64,000 bases of DNA from Aliiroseovarius sediminilitoris (GCF_900109955.1 NZ_FOJB01000001.1:2418001-2482000); one strand, 5' to 3'. Shown: positions 1 to 8,992, counted from the first letter of the stretch. The notes: generated by a model not told the origin, from the sequence alone. Numbers and translations are program-made.

Positions 1-111
1 TCCGACACCACAGGCGCAGGCCAACCCAGGCCCTTGCTTGTCGTCCTCAATGTGGCGAACCATATGGTTCAAAGTGGATACGGTCATCTCGCCCGCAGAG
101 TGTCTGGGCAT
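1..111 (-). CDS. possible partial ORF at left edge, weakly thiolase-like
   Basis: An open frame reads leftwards off the window edge from ATG at 111 (or ATG at 87), with an in-frame TAA just upstream of 111. The visible 37 residues include LNHMVRHIEDD and end with GLACACGVG. That pattern resembles the C-terminal part of a thiolase (helix followed by a Cys-Gly-x-Gly loop), which would make this a 5'-truncated fragment rather than a true gene start. The ATG at 87 has a weak ribosome binding site (GGCGAG). It could also be the real N-terminus of an unknown protein. Confidence is low because only 111 bases are available. Confidence 0.25.
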   Translation of the reverse strand, partial: MPRHSAGEMTVSTLNHMVRHIEDDKQGPGLACACGVG

Positions 112-467
112 ATCGATACTTTACGGTTAGGTAGCTATGGGATCTTCAAGGCGTCCTGTAGCTTCCGTTTTTTCACTTCTTGGAAAGTCCTGTCCTCTTG
201 GCGCACAGAAGAAGCCTAAAGAACAGATCTGACTTACATCGGTGGTCCGGTACTCGCCACCAATGGTATTTACCATCGGGCAGACCTTTACCGCACACTA
301 CATGAGTGTTTAGACCGTTTGCGGTGTTGTTTTTGCTTGCTGGCCGATGACCCGTCTGCCTGACTGCGAACCGACATGCGCCACCTCGGCGAAGGCCGAC
401 CCATGGAAAACCGGCCATTCAATCCCCATCTTATGCACACCTACAACGCCGAACAGGGGGTAAAGAT
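112..467. other. intergenic region without a convincing gene
   Basis: About 350 bases upstream of msrB. Longer frames here lack Shine-Dalgarno sequences and recognisable protein character. One short frame, ATG at 376 to TGA at 469-471 (31 codons), ends overlapping the TTG start of msrB, so it could couple translation, but nothing else supports it. The stretch is less GC-rich than the flanking genes. Confidence 0.5.
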
Positions 468-914
468 TTGAGCACATATGAAAAATCCGCTGACGCCATC
501 GCCAAACTGTCACCCGAGCAGTTTCGCGTAACCCAGGAAAATGGCACCGAACGCCCTGGAAGTGGCGAATATCTTGGCAACAAGGCGCCGGGCATCTACG
601 TGGATATTGTCTCGGGCGAACCGCTGTTTGCTTCTTCGGATAAATATGAAAGCGGATGCGGGTGGCCCAGTTTTACAAAACCGATCGAGCCTGCCCATAT
701 CACCGAGCTGCGGGATGCAACACTTGGCATGGTGCGGACCGAGGTGCGATCAACCAATGGCGACAGCCATCTGGGTCACGTGTTTCCGGACGGGCCAACA
801 GACCGGGGCGGTTTACGGTATTGCATCAACTCGGCCTCGCTTCGCTTCGTGCATCGTGATGATATGGAGGCGGAAGGCTATGGTGCCTATCTCAACCAAG
901 TGGAGGATATCTGA
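468..914 (+). CDS. msrB: peptide-methionine (R)-S-oxide reductase MsrB
   Basis: Reduces methionine-R-sulfoxide in proteins, a repair step after oxidative damage. The 148-residue protein has the MsrB core: SGCGWPSF with the resolving-type cysteine, [10 protein letters not shown], and [11 protein letters not shown] with the catalytic cysteine. The two CxxC pairs that bind structural zinc in E. coli MsrB are absent ([13 protein letters not shown] and [11 protein letters not shown] stand in their places), so this is the zinc-free form. The start is TTG at 468, preceded by GGGGG at 456-460; the nearby ATG at 478 is out of frame. It overlaps msrA by one base and is surely co-transcribed with it. 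Confidence 0.95.
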   Translation: MSTYEKSADAIAKLSPEQFRVTQENGTERPGSGEYLGNKAPGIYVDIVSGEPLFASSDKYESGCGWPSFTKPIEPAHITELRDATLGMVRTEVRSTNGDSHLGHVFPDGPTDRGGLRYCINSASLRFVHRDDMEAEGYGAYLNQVEDI

Positions 915-1423
915 TGACACAAGAACGTGCGGTTCTGGCAGGCGGGTGTTTTTGGGGCATGCAGGACTTGATCCGCAAACTGCCCGGTGTGATCTCGACC
1001 CGCGTGGGATACACGGGCGGCGATGTGCCCAACGCGACCTATCGCAACCACGGCACCCACGCCGAAGGGATCGAGATCATATTTGACCCCGACCGGATCA
1101 CCTATCGTCGGTTGTTGGAGTTCTTTTTTCAAATCCATGACCCGACCACCCCCATGCGGCAGGGTAATGACATAGGTGCCTCGTATCGGTCCGCGATCTA
1201 TTACGTGGGCGAGGCGCAGAAGGCGGAGGCCTTGAACACCATCGCGGATGTCGATGCTTCGGGTCTGTGGCCCGGCAAGGTCGTGACCGAGGTCGAACCT
1301 GCGGGCGATTTCTGGGAAGCCGAGCCAGAGCATCAGGATTACCTGCAACGTATCCCCAACGGGTATACCTGCCATTTCGTGCGCCCTGATTGGGTTTTGC
1401 CAAAGCGCGACGCGGCCGAATAA
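914..1423 (+). CDS. msrA: peptide-methionine (S)-S-oxide reductase MsrA
   Basis: Reduces methionine-S-sulfoxide, complementing MsrB so that both stereoisomers are repaired. The 169-residue protein carries the MsrA signature [12 protein letters not shown] near the N-terminus, with the catalytic cysteine in GCFWG, followed by RVGYTGG and the conserved YRSAIYY segment. The ATG overlaps the msrB stop codon (TGATG), showing translational coupling. A strong hairpin follows at 1432-1471. No exported signal is seen, so it should act in the cytoplasm. Confidence 0.95.
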   Translation: MTQERAVLAGGCFWGMQDLIRKLPGVISTRVGYTGGDVPNATYRNHGTHAEGIEIIFDPDRITYRRLLEFFFQIHDPTTPMRQGNDIGASYRSAIYYVGEAQKAEALNTIADVDASGLWPGKVVTEVEPAGDFWEAEPEHQDYLQRIPNGYTCHFVRPDWVLPKRDAAE

Positions 1424-1431
1424 CACCATGA

Positions 1432-1471
1432 TCAGGTGCGCCGGTCGGGAATGTCCCGTCTGCGCACCTGA
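1432..1471 (+). terminator. strong hairpin between msrA and modA
   Basis: TCAGGTGCGC at 1432-1441 pairs perfectly with GCGCACCTGA at 1462-1471, and inside it CGGGA (1446-1450) pairs with TCCCG (1454-1458) around a three-base loop. There is no T-run after it, so it may be a weak terminator, an mRNA-stabilising stem, or a leader structure for modA. Confidence 0.45.
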
Positions 1472-1530
1472 ACTGTCGCAGCAAAAGACCTTGCCGCTGT
1501 TGGCTGCATGTCGTTATCTGCTCTGCGATC

Positions 1531-2352
1531 ATGTTTGTCTCTTGCGCCCTCTTTCGTACCGGTTCGTTTGTTTGCACCTCGTTCGCGCAAGCGATCGGTG
1601 TTTGTTCAGTCGGCATCTTGGCCATCTTTATGGGCACCGATACGGCACGGGCGGATGATATCACCGTCTTTGCCGCTGCAAGCCTGAAGAACGCATTGGA
1701 TACGGTCGTTCGGGGTTACGAGGCCGAGACCGGGAACAAGGTCCACCTGTCTTATGCTGGATCATCCGTGCTTGCGCGGCAGATTTCGCTAGGCGCGCCT
1801 GCGGATGTCTTCATTTCGGCCAACACCGAATGGATGGATGTGCTGGAGGAGGCAGGTCAAATCATTCCCGGCACGCGCGTCGATCTTTTCAGCAATGACC
1901 TGGTTTTGATCGCCCCGGCCAAGGGCGCATCTCCAACCTCGGAAGAATTGGCAAATCTTGCCGGATATCTCGCAGGTCGGCGTATGGCCATGGGGCTGGT
2001 TGAAGCCGTTCCCGCCGGTATCTATGGCAAAGCGGCACTTGAGGCGTTGGGCCAATGGCAGGCCGTTGCCCCAATGGTTGCACAAACCGACAATGTCCGC
2101 GCGGCGCTGGCACTGGTCGCGCTCGGGCAGACGCCGCTTGGGATCGTCTATGGCAGTGACGCGAAAGCCGAACCAAGGGTGCAGGTGGTCATGCGCTTTC
2201 CCGCCGACAGCCACCCGGCTATTCGCTATCCGGCGGCAATTGTCGATGGGGACAATGCAGACACGGCAAGCGGTTTTCTGGACTGGCTGCAACAAGACAC
2301 GGCGACCCAAGTCTTTCTGAACAACGGTTTCACCATATTGGAGGGGTCATGA
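1531..2352 (+). CDS. modA: molybdate ABC transporter, substrate-binding protein
   Basis: Periplasmic binding protein that captures molybdate (or tungstate) and delivers it to ModB. After a hydrophobic N-terminal segment and an A-x-A site (ARADD), the mature part begins DITVFAAASLKNALD, the typical ModA opening, followed by YAGSSVLARQI and GAPADVFISAN. The mapped start at 1531 gives a long leader (about 44 residues), so an internal alternative start is possible. It is the first gene of a tight modABC operon with four-base overlaps. I looked for a ModE box or a molybdenum-cofactor riboswitch upstream and recognised neither. Confidence 0.93.
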   Translation: MFVSCALFRTGSFVCTSFAQAIGVCSVGILAIFMGTDTARADDITVFAAASLKNALDTVVRGYEAETGNKVHLSYAGSSVLARQISLGAPADVFISANTEWMDVLEEAGQIIPGTRVDLFSNDLVLIAPAKGASPTSEELANLAGYLAGRRMAMGLVEAVPAGIYGKAALEALGQWQAVAPMVAQTDNVRAALALVALGQTPLGIVYGSDAKAEPRVQVVMRFPADSHPAIRYPAAIVDGDNADTASGFLDWLQQDTATQVFLNNGFTILEGS

Positions 2353-3044
2353 CCGACTGGCTAGGCCCACAGGAATGGCAGGCAGTCACGCTGTCGTTGA
2401 AGGTGGCGTTCTGGGCAACGCTCCTGTCCCTGCCGTTGGCCGTCTTCGTCTCACACGCCTTGGCGCGATGGAAATTTCCGGGCAAGCAGATCGCCAATGG
2501 GCTGGTGCACCTGCCCTTGATCTTGCCCCCGGTCGTCACCGGCTATCTGCTTTTATTGATCTTTGGTGTAAATGGCCCAGGTGGGCGGGTGCTGGATACG
2601 TTGGGCGTGGGCATTGCGTTTCAATGGACCGGGGCGGCCCTTGCGGCAGCGATCATGGGGTTTCCGCTAATGGTCCGGGCGATTCGCCTGTCAATGGAAG
2701 CGGTCGATCAACGGTTGGAACAAGCTGCAGCGACCCTTGGTGCCAGCCAGTTGCGTGTCTTTGCGACCGTCACCCTGCCCCTGGCCCTGCCCGGCATTCT
2801 GACCGGGACCATTCTGGGGTTTGCCAAGGCAATGGGCGAGTTCGGGGCGACGATCACATTCGTATCGAACATTCCGGGGCAGACACAGACCTTGCCATCG
2901 GCAATTTATAGCTTTTTGCAAGTGCCCGGTGGTGAAGCGCAAGCATTGCGACTGGTCATCGTTTCAATCCTTATCGCCATGGCGGCGCTGATCCTCTCTG
3001 AAATCTTTGCGCGCCGCCTTGCCCAACGGATGGAGGGCGCATGA
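2349..3044 (+). CDS. modB: molybdate ABC transporter permease
   Basis: Inner-membrane channel subunit of the molybdate importer. The 231-residue protein has about five hydrophobic segments and the BPD_transp_1 EAA loop, read here as EQAAATLGASQLRVFATVTLPLALPG, which contacts the ATPase. The ATG overlaps the modA stop (ATGA) and the stop overlaps modC, so the three are translated together. Length and motifs are standard for ModB. Confidence 0.95.
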   Translation: MTDWLGPQEWQAVTLSLKVAFWATLLSLPLAVFVSHALARWKFPGKQIANGLVHLPLILPPVVTGYLLLLIFGVNGPGGRVLDTLGVGIAFQWTGAALAAAIMGFPLMVRAIRLSMEAVDQRLEQAAATLGASQLRVFATVTLPLALPGILTGTILGFAKAMGEFGATITFVSNIPGQTQTLPSAIYSFLQVPGGEAQALRLVIVSILIAMAALILSEIFARRLAQRMEGA

Positions 3045-4141
3045 CCCTTCCTGCGCTTTCCGTTCATCTGCGGCAGAGGATGGAGGGGTTCAGCTTGGAC
3101 GTGGATTTCGAGGTTCCGACAGGTTTGACCGTTCTGTTTGGCGCTTCGGGGTCTGGCAAGACCTCGGTCATTGATGCCGTTGCGGGGCTGAGCCACGCTG
3201 CTACGGGGCACATCGCTGTTGGGGATCGGGTCTTGATGGACAGTGCGCGCGATCTGCATCTGCCGCCCCACAAGCGGCAGTTGGGTTATATCTTTCAGGA
3301 CGCGCGGCTGTTTCCCCACATGAGCGTCGCGCGGAATCTGGACTATGCCCGATGGGTCACACGCCGGCCCAGCGACCAACCCGCCTTTGATCGCGTGGTT
3401 GAGATGTTGGGGATTGGCCCCCTTTTGTCCCGTCGTCCCGCCCGGCTGTCTGGTGGTGAAAAGCAGCGCGTTGCCATCGGTCGCGCCCTGCTGGCCCGTC
3501 CCAAACTGATCCTCGCAGATGAACCACTGGCGGCCCTGGACGACGCACGCAAGGGCGAAATTCTTCCTTATTTCGAGCGGCTGCGTGATGAAAGCGATGT
3601 GCCGATCCTTTATGTCACCCACGCAGCGACCGAGGTGGCGCGGCTGGCCACAACCGTCGTGGCGTTGGAGGCTGGCCGGGTGATCCGTCAAGGCACCGCC
3701 GCCGAAGTGTTGGGCGACCCCGGCTTTACGCCCGGCGGGGTGCGCGACATCGGTGCGGTGATCGAAGCGCGAGTGGCAACCCATCATCCAGATGGTTTGA
3801 CCGAGTTGGAGGCCGGTGGCCTGCCCCTGTTTTTGCCGCATGTTGAACGCTCTATCGGCGACAAACTGCGCCTTCGTATCGCGGCGCAGGACGTGATCTT
3901 GTCAAAGGCCCTGCCCGCAGGACTGTCTGCGCTGAACATCCTGCCGGGCACCATCGCTGATATCAGACAAGGTGATGGGCCGGGTGCTGTCATTTCGCTT
4001 GATACCGCCGCGGGCCGGGTGCTGGCGCGGGTCACGAAACGATCCGTTCAGGCCATGGCACTGCATCCGGGAACTGCGATCTTTGCCGTGGTCAAATCGG
4101 TTGCGGTGGCACCGGGCGATGTTGGCGCTGCGTCCCGTTAG
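3041..4141 (+). CDS. modC: molybdate ABC transporter ATP-binding protein
   Basis: ATPase that powers molybdate import. In 366 residues it shows Walker A GASGSGKT, the Q-loop in YIFQDARLFPHMSV, the ABC signature RLSGGEKQRVAIGRALL, Walker B LILADEPLAALD and the switch His in YVTHAATE. The C-terminal third fits a molybdate-binding MOP/TOBE regulatory domain, usual for ModC. It ends convergently with the flavoenzyme gene on the other strand, the two stop codons overlapping at 4138-4141. The molybdate is needed for the Mo enzyme encoded at 47802-50471. Confidence 0.95.
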   Translation: MTLPALSVHLRQRMEGFSLDVDFEVPTGLTVLFGASGSGKTSVIDAVAGLSHAATGHIAVGDRVLMDSARDLHLPPHKRQLGYIFQDARLFPHMSVARNLDYARWVTRRPSDQPAFDRVVEMLGIGPLLSRRPARLSGGEKQRVAIGRALLARPKLILADEPLAALDDARKGEILPYFERLRDESDVPILYVTHAATEVARLATTVVALEAGRVIRQGTAAEVLGDPGFTPGGVRDIGAVIEARVATHHPDGLTELEAGGLPLFLPHVERSIGDKLRLRIAAQDVILSKALPAGLSALNILPGTIADIRQGDGPGAVISLDTAAGRVLARVTKRSVQAMALHPGTAIFAVVKSVAVAPGDVGAASR

Positions 4142-5439
4142 AACTTGTCGCGCAACGAAAACCAGAACATCGCCGCGACCAGCAACGGCCAGCGCATCGC
4201 AACGCCGCCCGGAAAGCGCGGGGTCGGAACCGATGCCATCAGGTCAAACCGCTCGGCCTGACCGGCAATCGCATCGGACGCCATCTTGCCGCCCAGCGTC
4301 GCCATCGACACCCCGTGCCCCGAATATCCCGACGCCGACAACACATTGCCCTGCAAACGGGCGAAATGCGGCATCCGATTCAAGGTGATCCCCAAGGTGC
4401 CACCCCAGGCATAATCGATCTTGGTGCCATTCAGTTGCGGATAGATCTCCAACATCGGCTTGGACACCAGTTTCACGATATCTTTCGGGAAGCGGTATCC
4501 ATAACTTTCGGCCCCGCCAAACAGCATCCGGTTATCCTCGGACAGACGGAAATAGTTGATGACGAACTTGCTGTCGGCCACGGCATGACGGTCGCGGATC
4601 AGGGATTTGGCGAAACGGTCCTCAAGCGGTTCGGTCGCGATGATGTAATTGTTGATCGGCATGACACGCGCGGCGACTTTGCCTTCTGCATCACCAAGAT
4701 ATCCGTTGCAGGCCCATAGAACATGACTGGCAGTGATCTGCGACGCGTCTGTTTTTACGACCACATTCGAGCCGTCCGTCACCCCTGTCACACGGCTGGT
4801 TTCAAAGATCCGCGCGCCAGATATGACCGCGGCGCGTGCCATCCCGAAAGCCAATCGCAGCGGGTGAGTATGCCCGCCCCCCATGTCCAAAGACCCGCCG
4901 TGATAGGCGGGCGATCCGCACAGCGCGCGCATCTCATCCCGATCTACTGCGCGGATCAGGTCGTAGCCATATTCCTCGTTCAGCTTGCGCACATAGGCGT
5001 GATCTTCTGGCACGTAGCGGGGGCGGTGCATGGCGTGCAGAATGCCGTTGGTGAACCCGGCATCGGGCGCGTGCTTGGCCACGATATCGCGCACCAGCTG
5101 GACACTTTCCAGGGACATATCCCAGAGCTTGCGGGCATCATCGCGCCCGACCATCTTTTCCAGCGCATCCTGTTCCAGCCGCTGCCCGGTGCCAACCTGC
5201 CCGCCGTTGCGGCCAGAAGCCCCGAAGCCAACCCGCTGCGCCTCAAGCAGCACCACGTCATAGCCCCTCTCGGCCAGATGAAGGGCTGCCGACAACCCCG
5301 TGAACCCGCCGCCAATGATGCACACATCGCAGGTCAGATCGCCAGACGCCGCCGGATAGGGTCCGGGCGCATCTGCTGTGGCGGCATACCATGATTGCGG
5401 GTATTCCCCGTGCCGGTCGTTGGCAGTTAACAGATCCAT
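4138..5439 (-). CDS. puuB: FAD-dependent oxidoreductase, gamma-glutamylputrescine oxidase-like
   Basis: A DAO-family flavoenzyme of 433 residues. The N-terminal dinucleotide-binding fold is CDVCIIGGGFTGLSAALHLA, followed by LLEAQRVGFGASGRNGGQVG, the pattern of PuuB/OrdL-like amine oxidases. Inferred role: oxidation of gamma-glutamylputrescine (or a related amine) to the aldehyde in putrescine catabolism. It lies just downstream of the transaminase gene on the same strand. A second, diverged copy is at 13182-14504; which of the two is the main PuuB cannot be told from sequence alone. Confidence 0.8.
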   Translation of the reverse strand: MDLLTANDRHGEYPQSWYAATADAPGPYPAASGDLTCDVCIIGGGFTGLSAALHLAERGYDVVLLEAQRVGFGASGRNGGQVGTGQRLEQDALEKMVGRDDARKLWDMSLESVQLVRDIVAKHAPDAGFTNGILHAMHRPRYVPEDHAYVRKLNEEYGYDLIRAVDRDEMRALCGSPAYHGGSLDMGGGHTHPLRLAFGMARAAVISGARIFETSRVTGVTDGSNVVVKTDASQITASHVLWACNGYLGDAEGKVAARVMPINNYIIATEPLEDRFAKSLIRDRHAVADSKFVINYFRLSEDNRMLFGGAESYGYRFPKDIVKLVSKPMLEIYPQLNGTKIDYAWGGTLGITLNRMPHFARLQGNVLSASGYSGHGVSMATLGGKMASDAIAGQAERFDLMASVPTPRFPGGVAMRWPLLVAAMFWFSLRDKF

Positions 5440-5486
5440 CGAAGCCTCATGAAAAATGGGCCGGGATTGCCACGGCCCGCCTTGGA

Positions 5487-6881
5487 TCAGCCTGCGACCA
5501 GCAGACGTTTTTCCTTCGCAATTTCATACGCTTCGTCCAACGACGTGCGGGCGCGTTCGATAAAGATGTCAATCTCGGCCTTGGTGATCACCAGCGGGGG
5601 CGAGATGATCATCCGGTCGCCTGTGTGACGCATGACCAGATTGTTTGCAAAGCAGCGCTCGCGGGTGATGTAGCCAACAGTTCCCGCATCCGCCGCAAAG
5701 GGCGCACGCTTGGACTTGTCAGGCGTCAGAGCCAGCGACCCCATCATGCCAACAATCTTGGTTTCCCCAACCATTGGGTGATCGGCCAGCGAATGCCATT
5801 TCTCGGCCAGGTAAGGGGCTGTTTCATCGCGCACCCGGTCAATGATGCCTTCTTCTTCCAGAATACGCAGGTTTTCCAAGGCCAAGGCACAGGCGACGGG
5901 GTGGCCTGAATAGGTGTAGCCGTGATTGAATTCGGTCGCGGCCAGCACTTTGGCAATTTCGTCGGATACGATTGACGCACCGATCGGGACGTAACCAGAG
6001 CTTAGCCCTTTGGCGACAGTCATGATGTCAGGCTGGATATTCAACGTCTGGCAACCGAACCAATTGCCGGTACGACCAAATCCTGTGATAACCTCGTCCG
6101 CGATCAGCAGGATATCGTATTTCTTGCAAATGCGCTGAATCTCGGCCCAATATCCTTCGGGCGCGACGATCACACCCCCCGCCCCTTGTATCGGTTCCCC
6201 GATGAAGGCCGCGACTTTATCCGGGCCAACCTCTTTGATCTTGGCTTCCAGTTGTTGGGCGCGTTCCAGACCGAATGCTTCGGGATCGGTGTCGCCGCCT
6301 TCGGCATACCAGTTGGGCTGGTCAATGAACTCGATACCGGGAATGGGCAGGCTGCCCTGTTCGTGCATTCCCTTCATGCCGCCCAGTGACGTGCCGCCTA
6401 TGGTCGACCCGTGATAGGCGTTCCAGCGCGAAATGATCACCTGCCGCTCGGGCTGACCCTTCTCGGCCCAATAGGTGCGCACCATGCGGATGTTCGTGTC
6501 ATTCGCGTCCGACCCGCCATTGGCAAAGAACACGTGGTTCAGATCGCCCGGTGCAAGCTCAGCCAGTTTCTGGGCCAAGGCAATGGCCGGCACATGCGTT
6601 GTCTGGAAGAAAGTGTTGTAGAATGGAAGCTCGCGAATTTGGCGGGCAGCCACATCTGCCATTTCGCTGCGACCGTAACCGATGTTCATACACCAAAGAC
6701 CCGCCATCGCATCAAGTATCCGCTCGCCTTCGCTGTCGGTCAGCCACACGCCTTCGGCAGAGGTGATGATCCGGGCGCCTTTTGCCTTCAACTCGTCATC
6801 CGTGGTGAACGGATGCATGTGGTGGGCGGCGTCAATCGCCTGCAACTCGGCGGTGGGCAGGTGGTTTGTGATCTTGTTCAT
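5487..6881 (-). CDS. spuC: class III pyridoxal-phosphate aminotransferase, putrescine/polyamine type
   Basis: The 464-residue protein has the omega-aminotransferase architecture: FANGGSDANDTNIRMVR, the cofactor Asp in LLIADEVITGFGRTG and the Schiff-base lysine in IMTVAKGLSSGYVPIG. The N-terminal HHMHPFTTDDELKAKG segment is typical of SpuC-like putrescine-pyruvate transaminases. Inferred role: conversion of putrescine (or a similar diamine) to the aminoaldehyde with pyruvate as acceptor. It is transcribed with the flavoenzyme downstream, and TATGATCAAA at 6969-6978 in its upstream region resembles a site before potF. Confidence 0.85.
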   Translation of the reverse strand: MNKITNHLPTAELQAIDAAHHMHPFTTDDELKAKGARIITSAEGVWLTDSEGERILDAMAGLWCMNIGYGRSEMADVAARQIRELPFYNTFFQTTHVPAIALAQKLAELAPGDLNHVFFANGGSDANDTNIRMVRTYWAEKGQPERQVIISRWNAYHGSTIGGTSLGGMKGMHEQGSLPIPGIEFIDQPNWYAEGGDTDPEAFGLERAQQLEAKIKEVGPDKVAAFIGEPIQGAGGVIVAPEGYWAEIQRICKKYDILLIADEVITGFGRTGNWFGCQTLNIQPDIMTVAKGLSSGYVPIGASIVSDEIAKVLAATEFNHGYTYSGHPVACALALENLRILEEEGIIDRVRDETAPYLAEKWHSLADHPMVGETKIVGMMGSLALTPDKSKRAPFAADAGTVGYITRERCFANNLVMRHTGDRMIISPPLVITKAEIDIFIERARTSLDEAYEIAKEKRLLVAG

Positions 6882-6968
6882 GTCAGGAACTCCTAGAAAC
6901 AGTCCGGCGCAGAAGACCTTGCACAGAATCAGTGGTGCTGCGGTCCTGCGAAAAGCTGCGGTCAGAAT

Positions 6969-6978
6969 ATGATCAAAA
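6969..6978. promoter_or_regulatory. TATGATCAAA, candidate regulator site before the transaminase gene
   Basis: This site, about 90 bases upstream of the transaminase start, differs from the perfect palindrome TTTGATCAAA at 7781-7790 before potF by one base. The shared core on both sides of the GntR gene suggests a common regulator, which is an inference. A further TGATCAAA overlaps the end of the GntR gene near 7009-7016. Confidence 0.35.
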
Positions 6979-7010
6979 AATCTACTGTCAACGGCAGGAC
7001 TGCAATCTGA

Positions 7011-7670
7011 TCAAATCTTCTCGGTCAGCAAGGTTTCCCGAACCTGAGCGATTCCCTGTTCAATGTCACCCTGGACAGCGGCAGCAACGCGGTCGGCGTC
7101 ACCGGATTTCAACGCCTCTAGCGCCTCGGCATGTTTGTCGGGCAGGTTTGCCGTACCATAGCGCCCCAGCACGACCCGCAGAGATGGGCCGGCACGCAGC
7201 CACAGCATGTTGGCGATAGACGATAACACCTCGGTGCCGGCCTGATCATACAGATAGGCATGGAACCGATAATTGTGCTCCAGATAGCCGCGCACGTCTC
7301 CACGGTCGATCGCAGCGTTGAGCAGATCATCATAGCCAATCAAGCGCTCAAGCTCGACCGGACCAATGTTTTTCGTAGCCATTCGAGCTAACTCTGGCTC
7401 GATGCTCAGACGAGCGAATGCGATTTCATTCCATTGCGCCATATCGGGTTGTGGCACGGACACGCGGCGGTTCCCCTTGAAGATCAGCGCCCCTTCCGAA
7501 GTCAACCTGCGGATCGCCTCGCGCACCGGAGTCATGCCGACATCCAACACCTGAACCAAACCCTGAATGGTGACAGGTTGACCGGGGGCAAGTTCGCCGA
7601 ACAGAATCATCTCGCGCAGTTTACGGTAAACGCGTTGATGATCTGGCAATTTCGCGGGTTTTTCGGACAT
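7011..7670 (-). CDS. GntR-family transcriptional regulator with FCD domain
   Basis: A 219-residue regulator with an N-terminal winged helix (LREMILFGELAPGQPV to MTPVREAIRRLTSEGAL) and an all-helical FCD effector domain (ELARMATKN, RFHAYLYDQAG). The start at 7670 is preferred because AAGGGGG precedes it closely and because the longer frame from 7733 would cover the palindrome at 7712-7726. It is divergent from potF and flanked by putrescine genes on both sides, so it probably senses putrescine or a metabolite of it. The effector is not shown by the sequence. Confidence 0.9.
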   Translation of the reverse strand: MSEKPAKLPDHQRVYRKLREMILFGELAPGQPVTIQGLVQVLDVGMTPVREAIRRLTSEGALIFKGNRRVSVPQPDMAQWNEIAFARLSIEPELARMATKNIGPVELERLIGYDDLLNAAIDRGDVRGYLEHNYRFHAYLYDQAGTEVLSSIANMLWLRAGPSLRVVLGRYGTANLPDKHAEALEALKSGDADRVAAAVQGDIEQGIAQVRETLLTEKI

Positions 7671-7711
7671 GGGCGCCCCCTTCATCACAATTGTTTTGCC
7701 AATTCCGGCTG

Positions 7712-7726
7712 CAAAGATAATCTTTG
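7712..7726. promoter_or_regulatory. 15-base palindrome in the GntR-potF divergent region
   Basis: CAAAGAT (7712-7718) and ATCTTTG (7720-7726) form a perfect inverted repeat around a single A. It sits 42 bases upstream of the GntR start and about 110 upstream of potF, which suits an autoregulatory operator. Confidence 0.5.
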
Positions 7727-7780
7727 AAAGCAATCTACTATGCTATCAGCAATATTACCATATTGCGCGAACGGCATTTT

Positions 7781-7790
7781 TTTGATCAAA
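7781..7790. promoter_or_regulatory. TTTGATCAAA palindrome upstream of potF
   Basis: Perfect 10-base palindrome 45 bases before the potF start codon. A near copy lies at 6969-6978. Candidate operator for the neighbouring GntR regulator. Confidence 0.4.
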
Positions 7791-7835
7791 TGTTGCAAAT
7801 CGAGGCTTTGGCCTCAAACAGGGAGAAAACTGAAG

Positions 7836-8921
7836 ATGAAAAATACTTGGGTGATGTTGGGTATCGCATTGGCAATGGGGGCAAGCGCCGCCACGGCTGA
7901 AGAGGTGCGCGTTTATAACTGGTCCGACTATATTGACGAAGACCTGCTGGCAAAGTTCGAGGAAGAGACTGGGATCGATCTTATCTATGACGTGTTCGAT
8001 TCCAACGAAGTGCTTGAGACAAAGATGCTCGCCGGCGGCTCGGGGTATGACGTTGTCGTTCCGACTGCGGACTTCCTACAACGCCAGATCACCGCAGGCG
8101 CATTCCAAAAGCTGGACAAGTCCAAACTGCCGAACATTTCCAATATGTGGGATGTGATCGAAGCGCGCACGGCGCAGTATGATCCTGGCAACGAATACTC
8201 CATCAACTATATGTGGGGCACCACCGGATTGGGCGTCAACGTTGGCAAAGTGACCGAAATACTTGGCGAAGACGCCCCCATCGACAGTATGGAACTGGTG
8301 CTCAACCCTGAAAACATGGAAAAACTGGCGGAATGCGGCGTGCAATTCCTGGATGCCCCGACCGAAATCATTCCCATGGTGCTGAAATATCTGGGTGAAG
8401 ACCCCGATAGCGCCGACCCGGATGTCATCGCAAAGGTCGAACCCGTCCTGATGGCGGTTCGCCCGTACATTCAGAAATTCCACAGCTCGGAATACATCAA
8501 CGCGCTGGCCAATGGCGATATCTGTGTGGCCGTCGGCTGGTCTGGTGACGTGTTGCAGGCCCGCGATCGTGCCGCTGAGGCAGATAACGGCGTTGAAATC
8601 GCCTATAATGCGTTCGCTGAAGGCTCGCTGATGTGGTTCGACCAGATGGCGATCCCGGTAGACGCGCCAAACCCGGAAGCCGCACACACATTCCTGAACT
8701 TCATCATGGATGCCGAGAATATGGCTGCCGCCTCGAACTACGTCTATTACGCCAACGGCAACAAGGCGAGCCAGGAATACCTGGTCGAAGATGTCATTGG
8801 CGACCCGGCGATCTATCCCGGCGAAGAGACGGTCAAGAACCTTTACACCAAGTCGCCATACGAGGCGAAGGTGCAGCGCGTGTTGACTCGTCTGTGGACG
8901 AAGATCAAATCGGGCACCTAA
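7836..8921 (+). CDS. potF: putrescine/spermidine ABC transporter, substrate-binding protein
   Basis: Periplasmic polyamine-binding protein, 361 residues from ATG 7836, which follows GGGAGA at 7821-7826. A signal peptide (MKNTWVMLGIALAMG to SAATA) precedes EEVRVYNWSDYIDEDLLAKFEEETG, the typical PotD/PotF opening. WSGDVLQARDRA and NFIMDAENMAAASNYVYYAN are also family-typical. It heads an operon with ATPase, two permeases, a PuuA-like ligase and a PuuB-like oxidase, pointing to putrescine rather than spermidine. A stable hairpin separates it from the next gene, probably keeping its transcript more abundant. Confidence 0.92.
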   Translation: MKNTWVMLGIALAMGASAATAEEVRVYNWSDYIDEDLLAKFEEETGIDLIYDVFDSNEVLETKMLAGGSGYDVVVPTADFLQRQITAGAFQKLDKSKLPNISNMWDVIEARTAQYDPGNEYSINYMWGTTGLGVNVGKVTEILGEDAPIDSMELVLNPENMEKLAECGVQFLDAPTEIIPMVLKYLGEDPDSADPDVIAKVEPVLMAVRPYIQKFHSSEYINALANGDICVAVGWSGDVLQARDRAAEADNGVEIAYNAFAEGSLMWFDQMAIPVDAPNPEAAHTFLNFIMDAENMAAASNYVYYANGNKASQEYLVEDVIGDPAIYPGEETVKNLYTKSPYEAKVQRVLTRLWTKIKSGT

Positions 8922-8933
8922 AGTCGCCCCTTC

Positions 8934-8967
8934 GCGCCCTCCGCTGATTGCCACTTGCGGGGGGCGC
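8934..8967 (+). terminator. intra-operon hairpin after potF
   Basis: GCGCCCTCCGC (8934-8944) pairs with GCGGGGGGCGC (8957-8967), eleven pairs with one G-U, around a 12-base loop and no T-run. Such stems after a binding-protein gene usually protect the upstream message or cut read-through. Confidence 0.55.
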
Positions 8968-8992
8968 TACCTTTTACCCACCCGAGGTTATC

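Noticed and set aside
541-1086. Long alternative frame across msrB-msrA
   Set aside because: It is a shifted reading of two well-supported genes.
1424-1530. Molybdenum cofactor riboswitch or ModE box upstream of modA
   Set aside because: Only a hairpin is visible; the region is too short and lacks the conserved motifs of either element.
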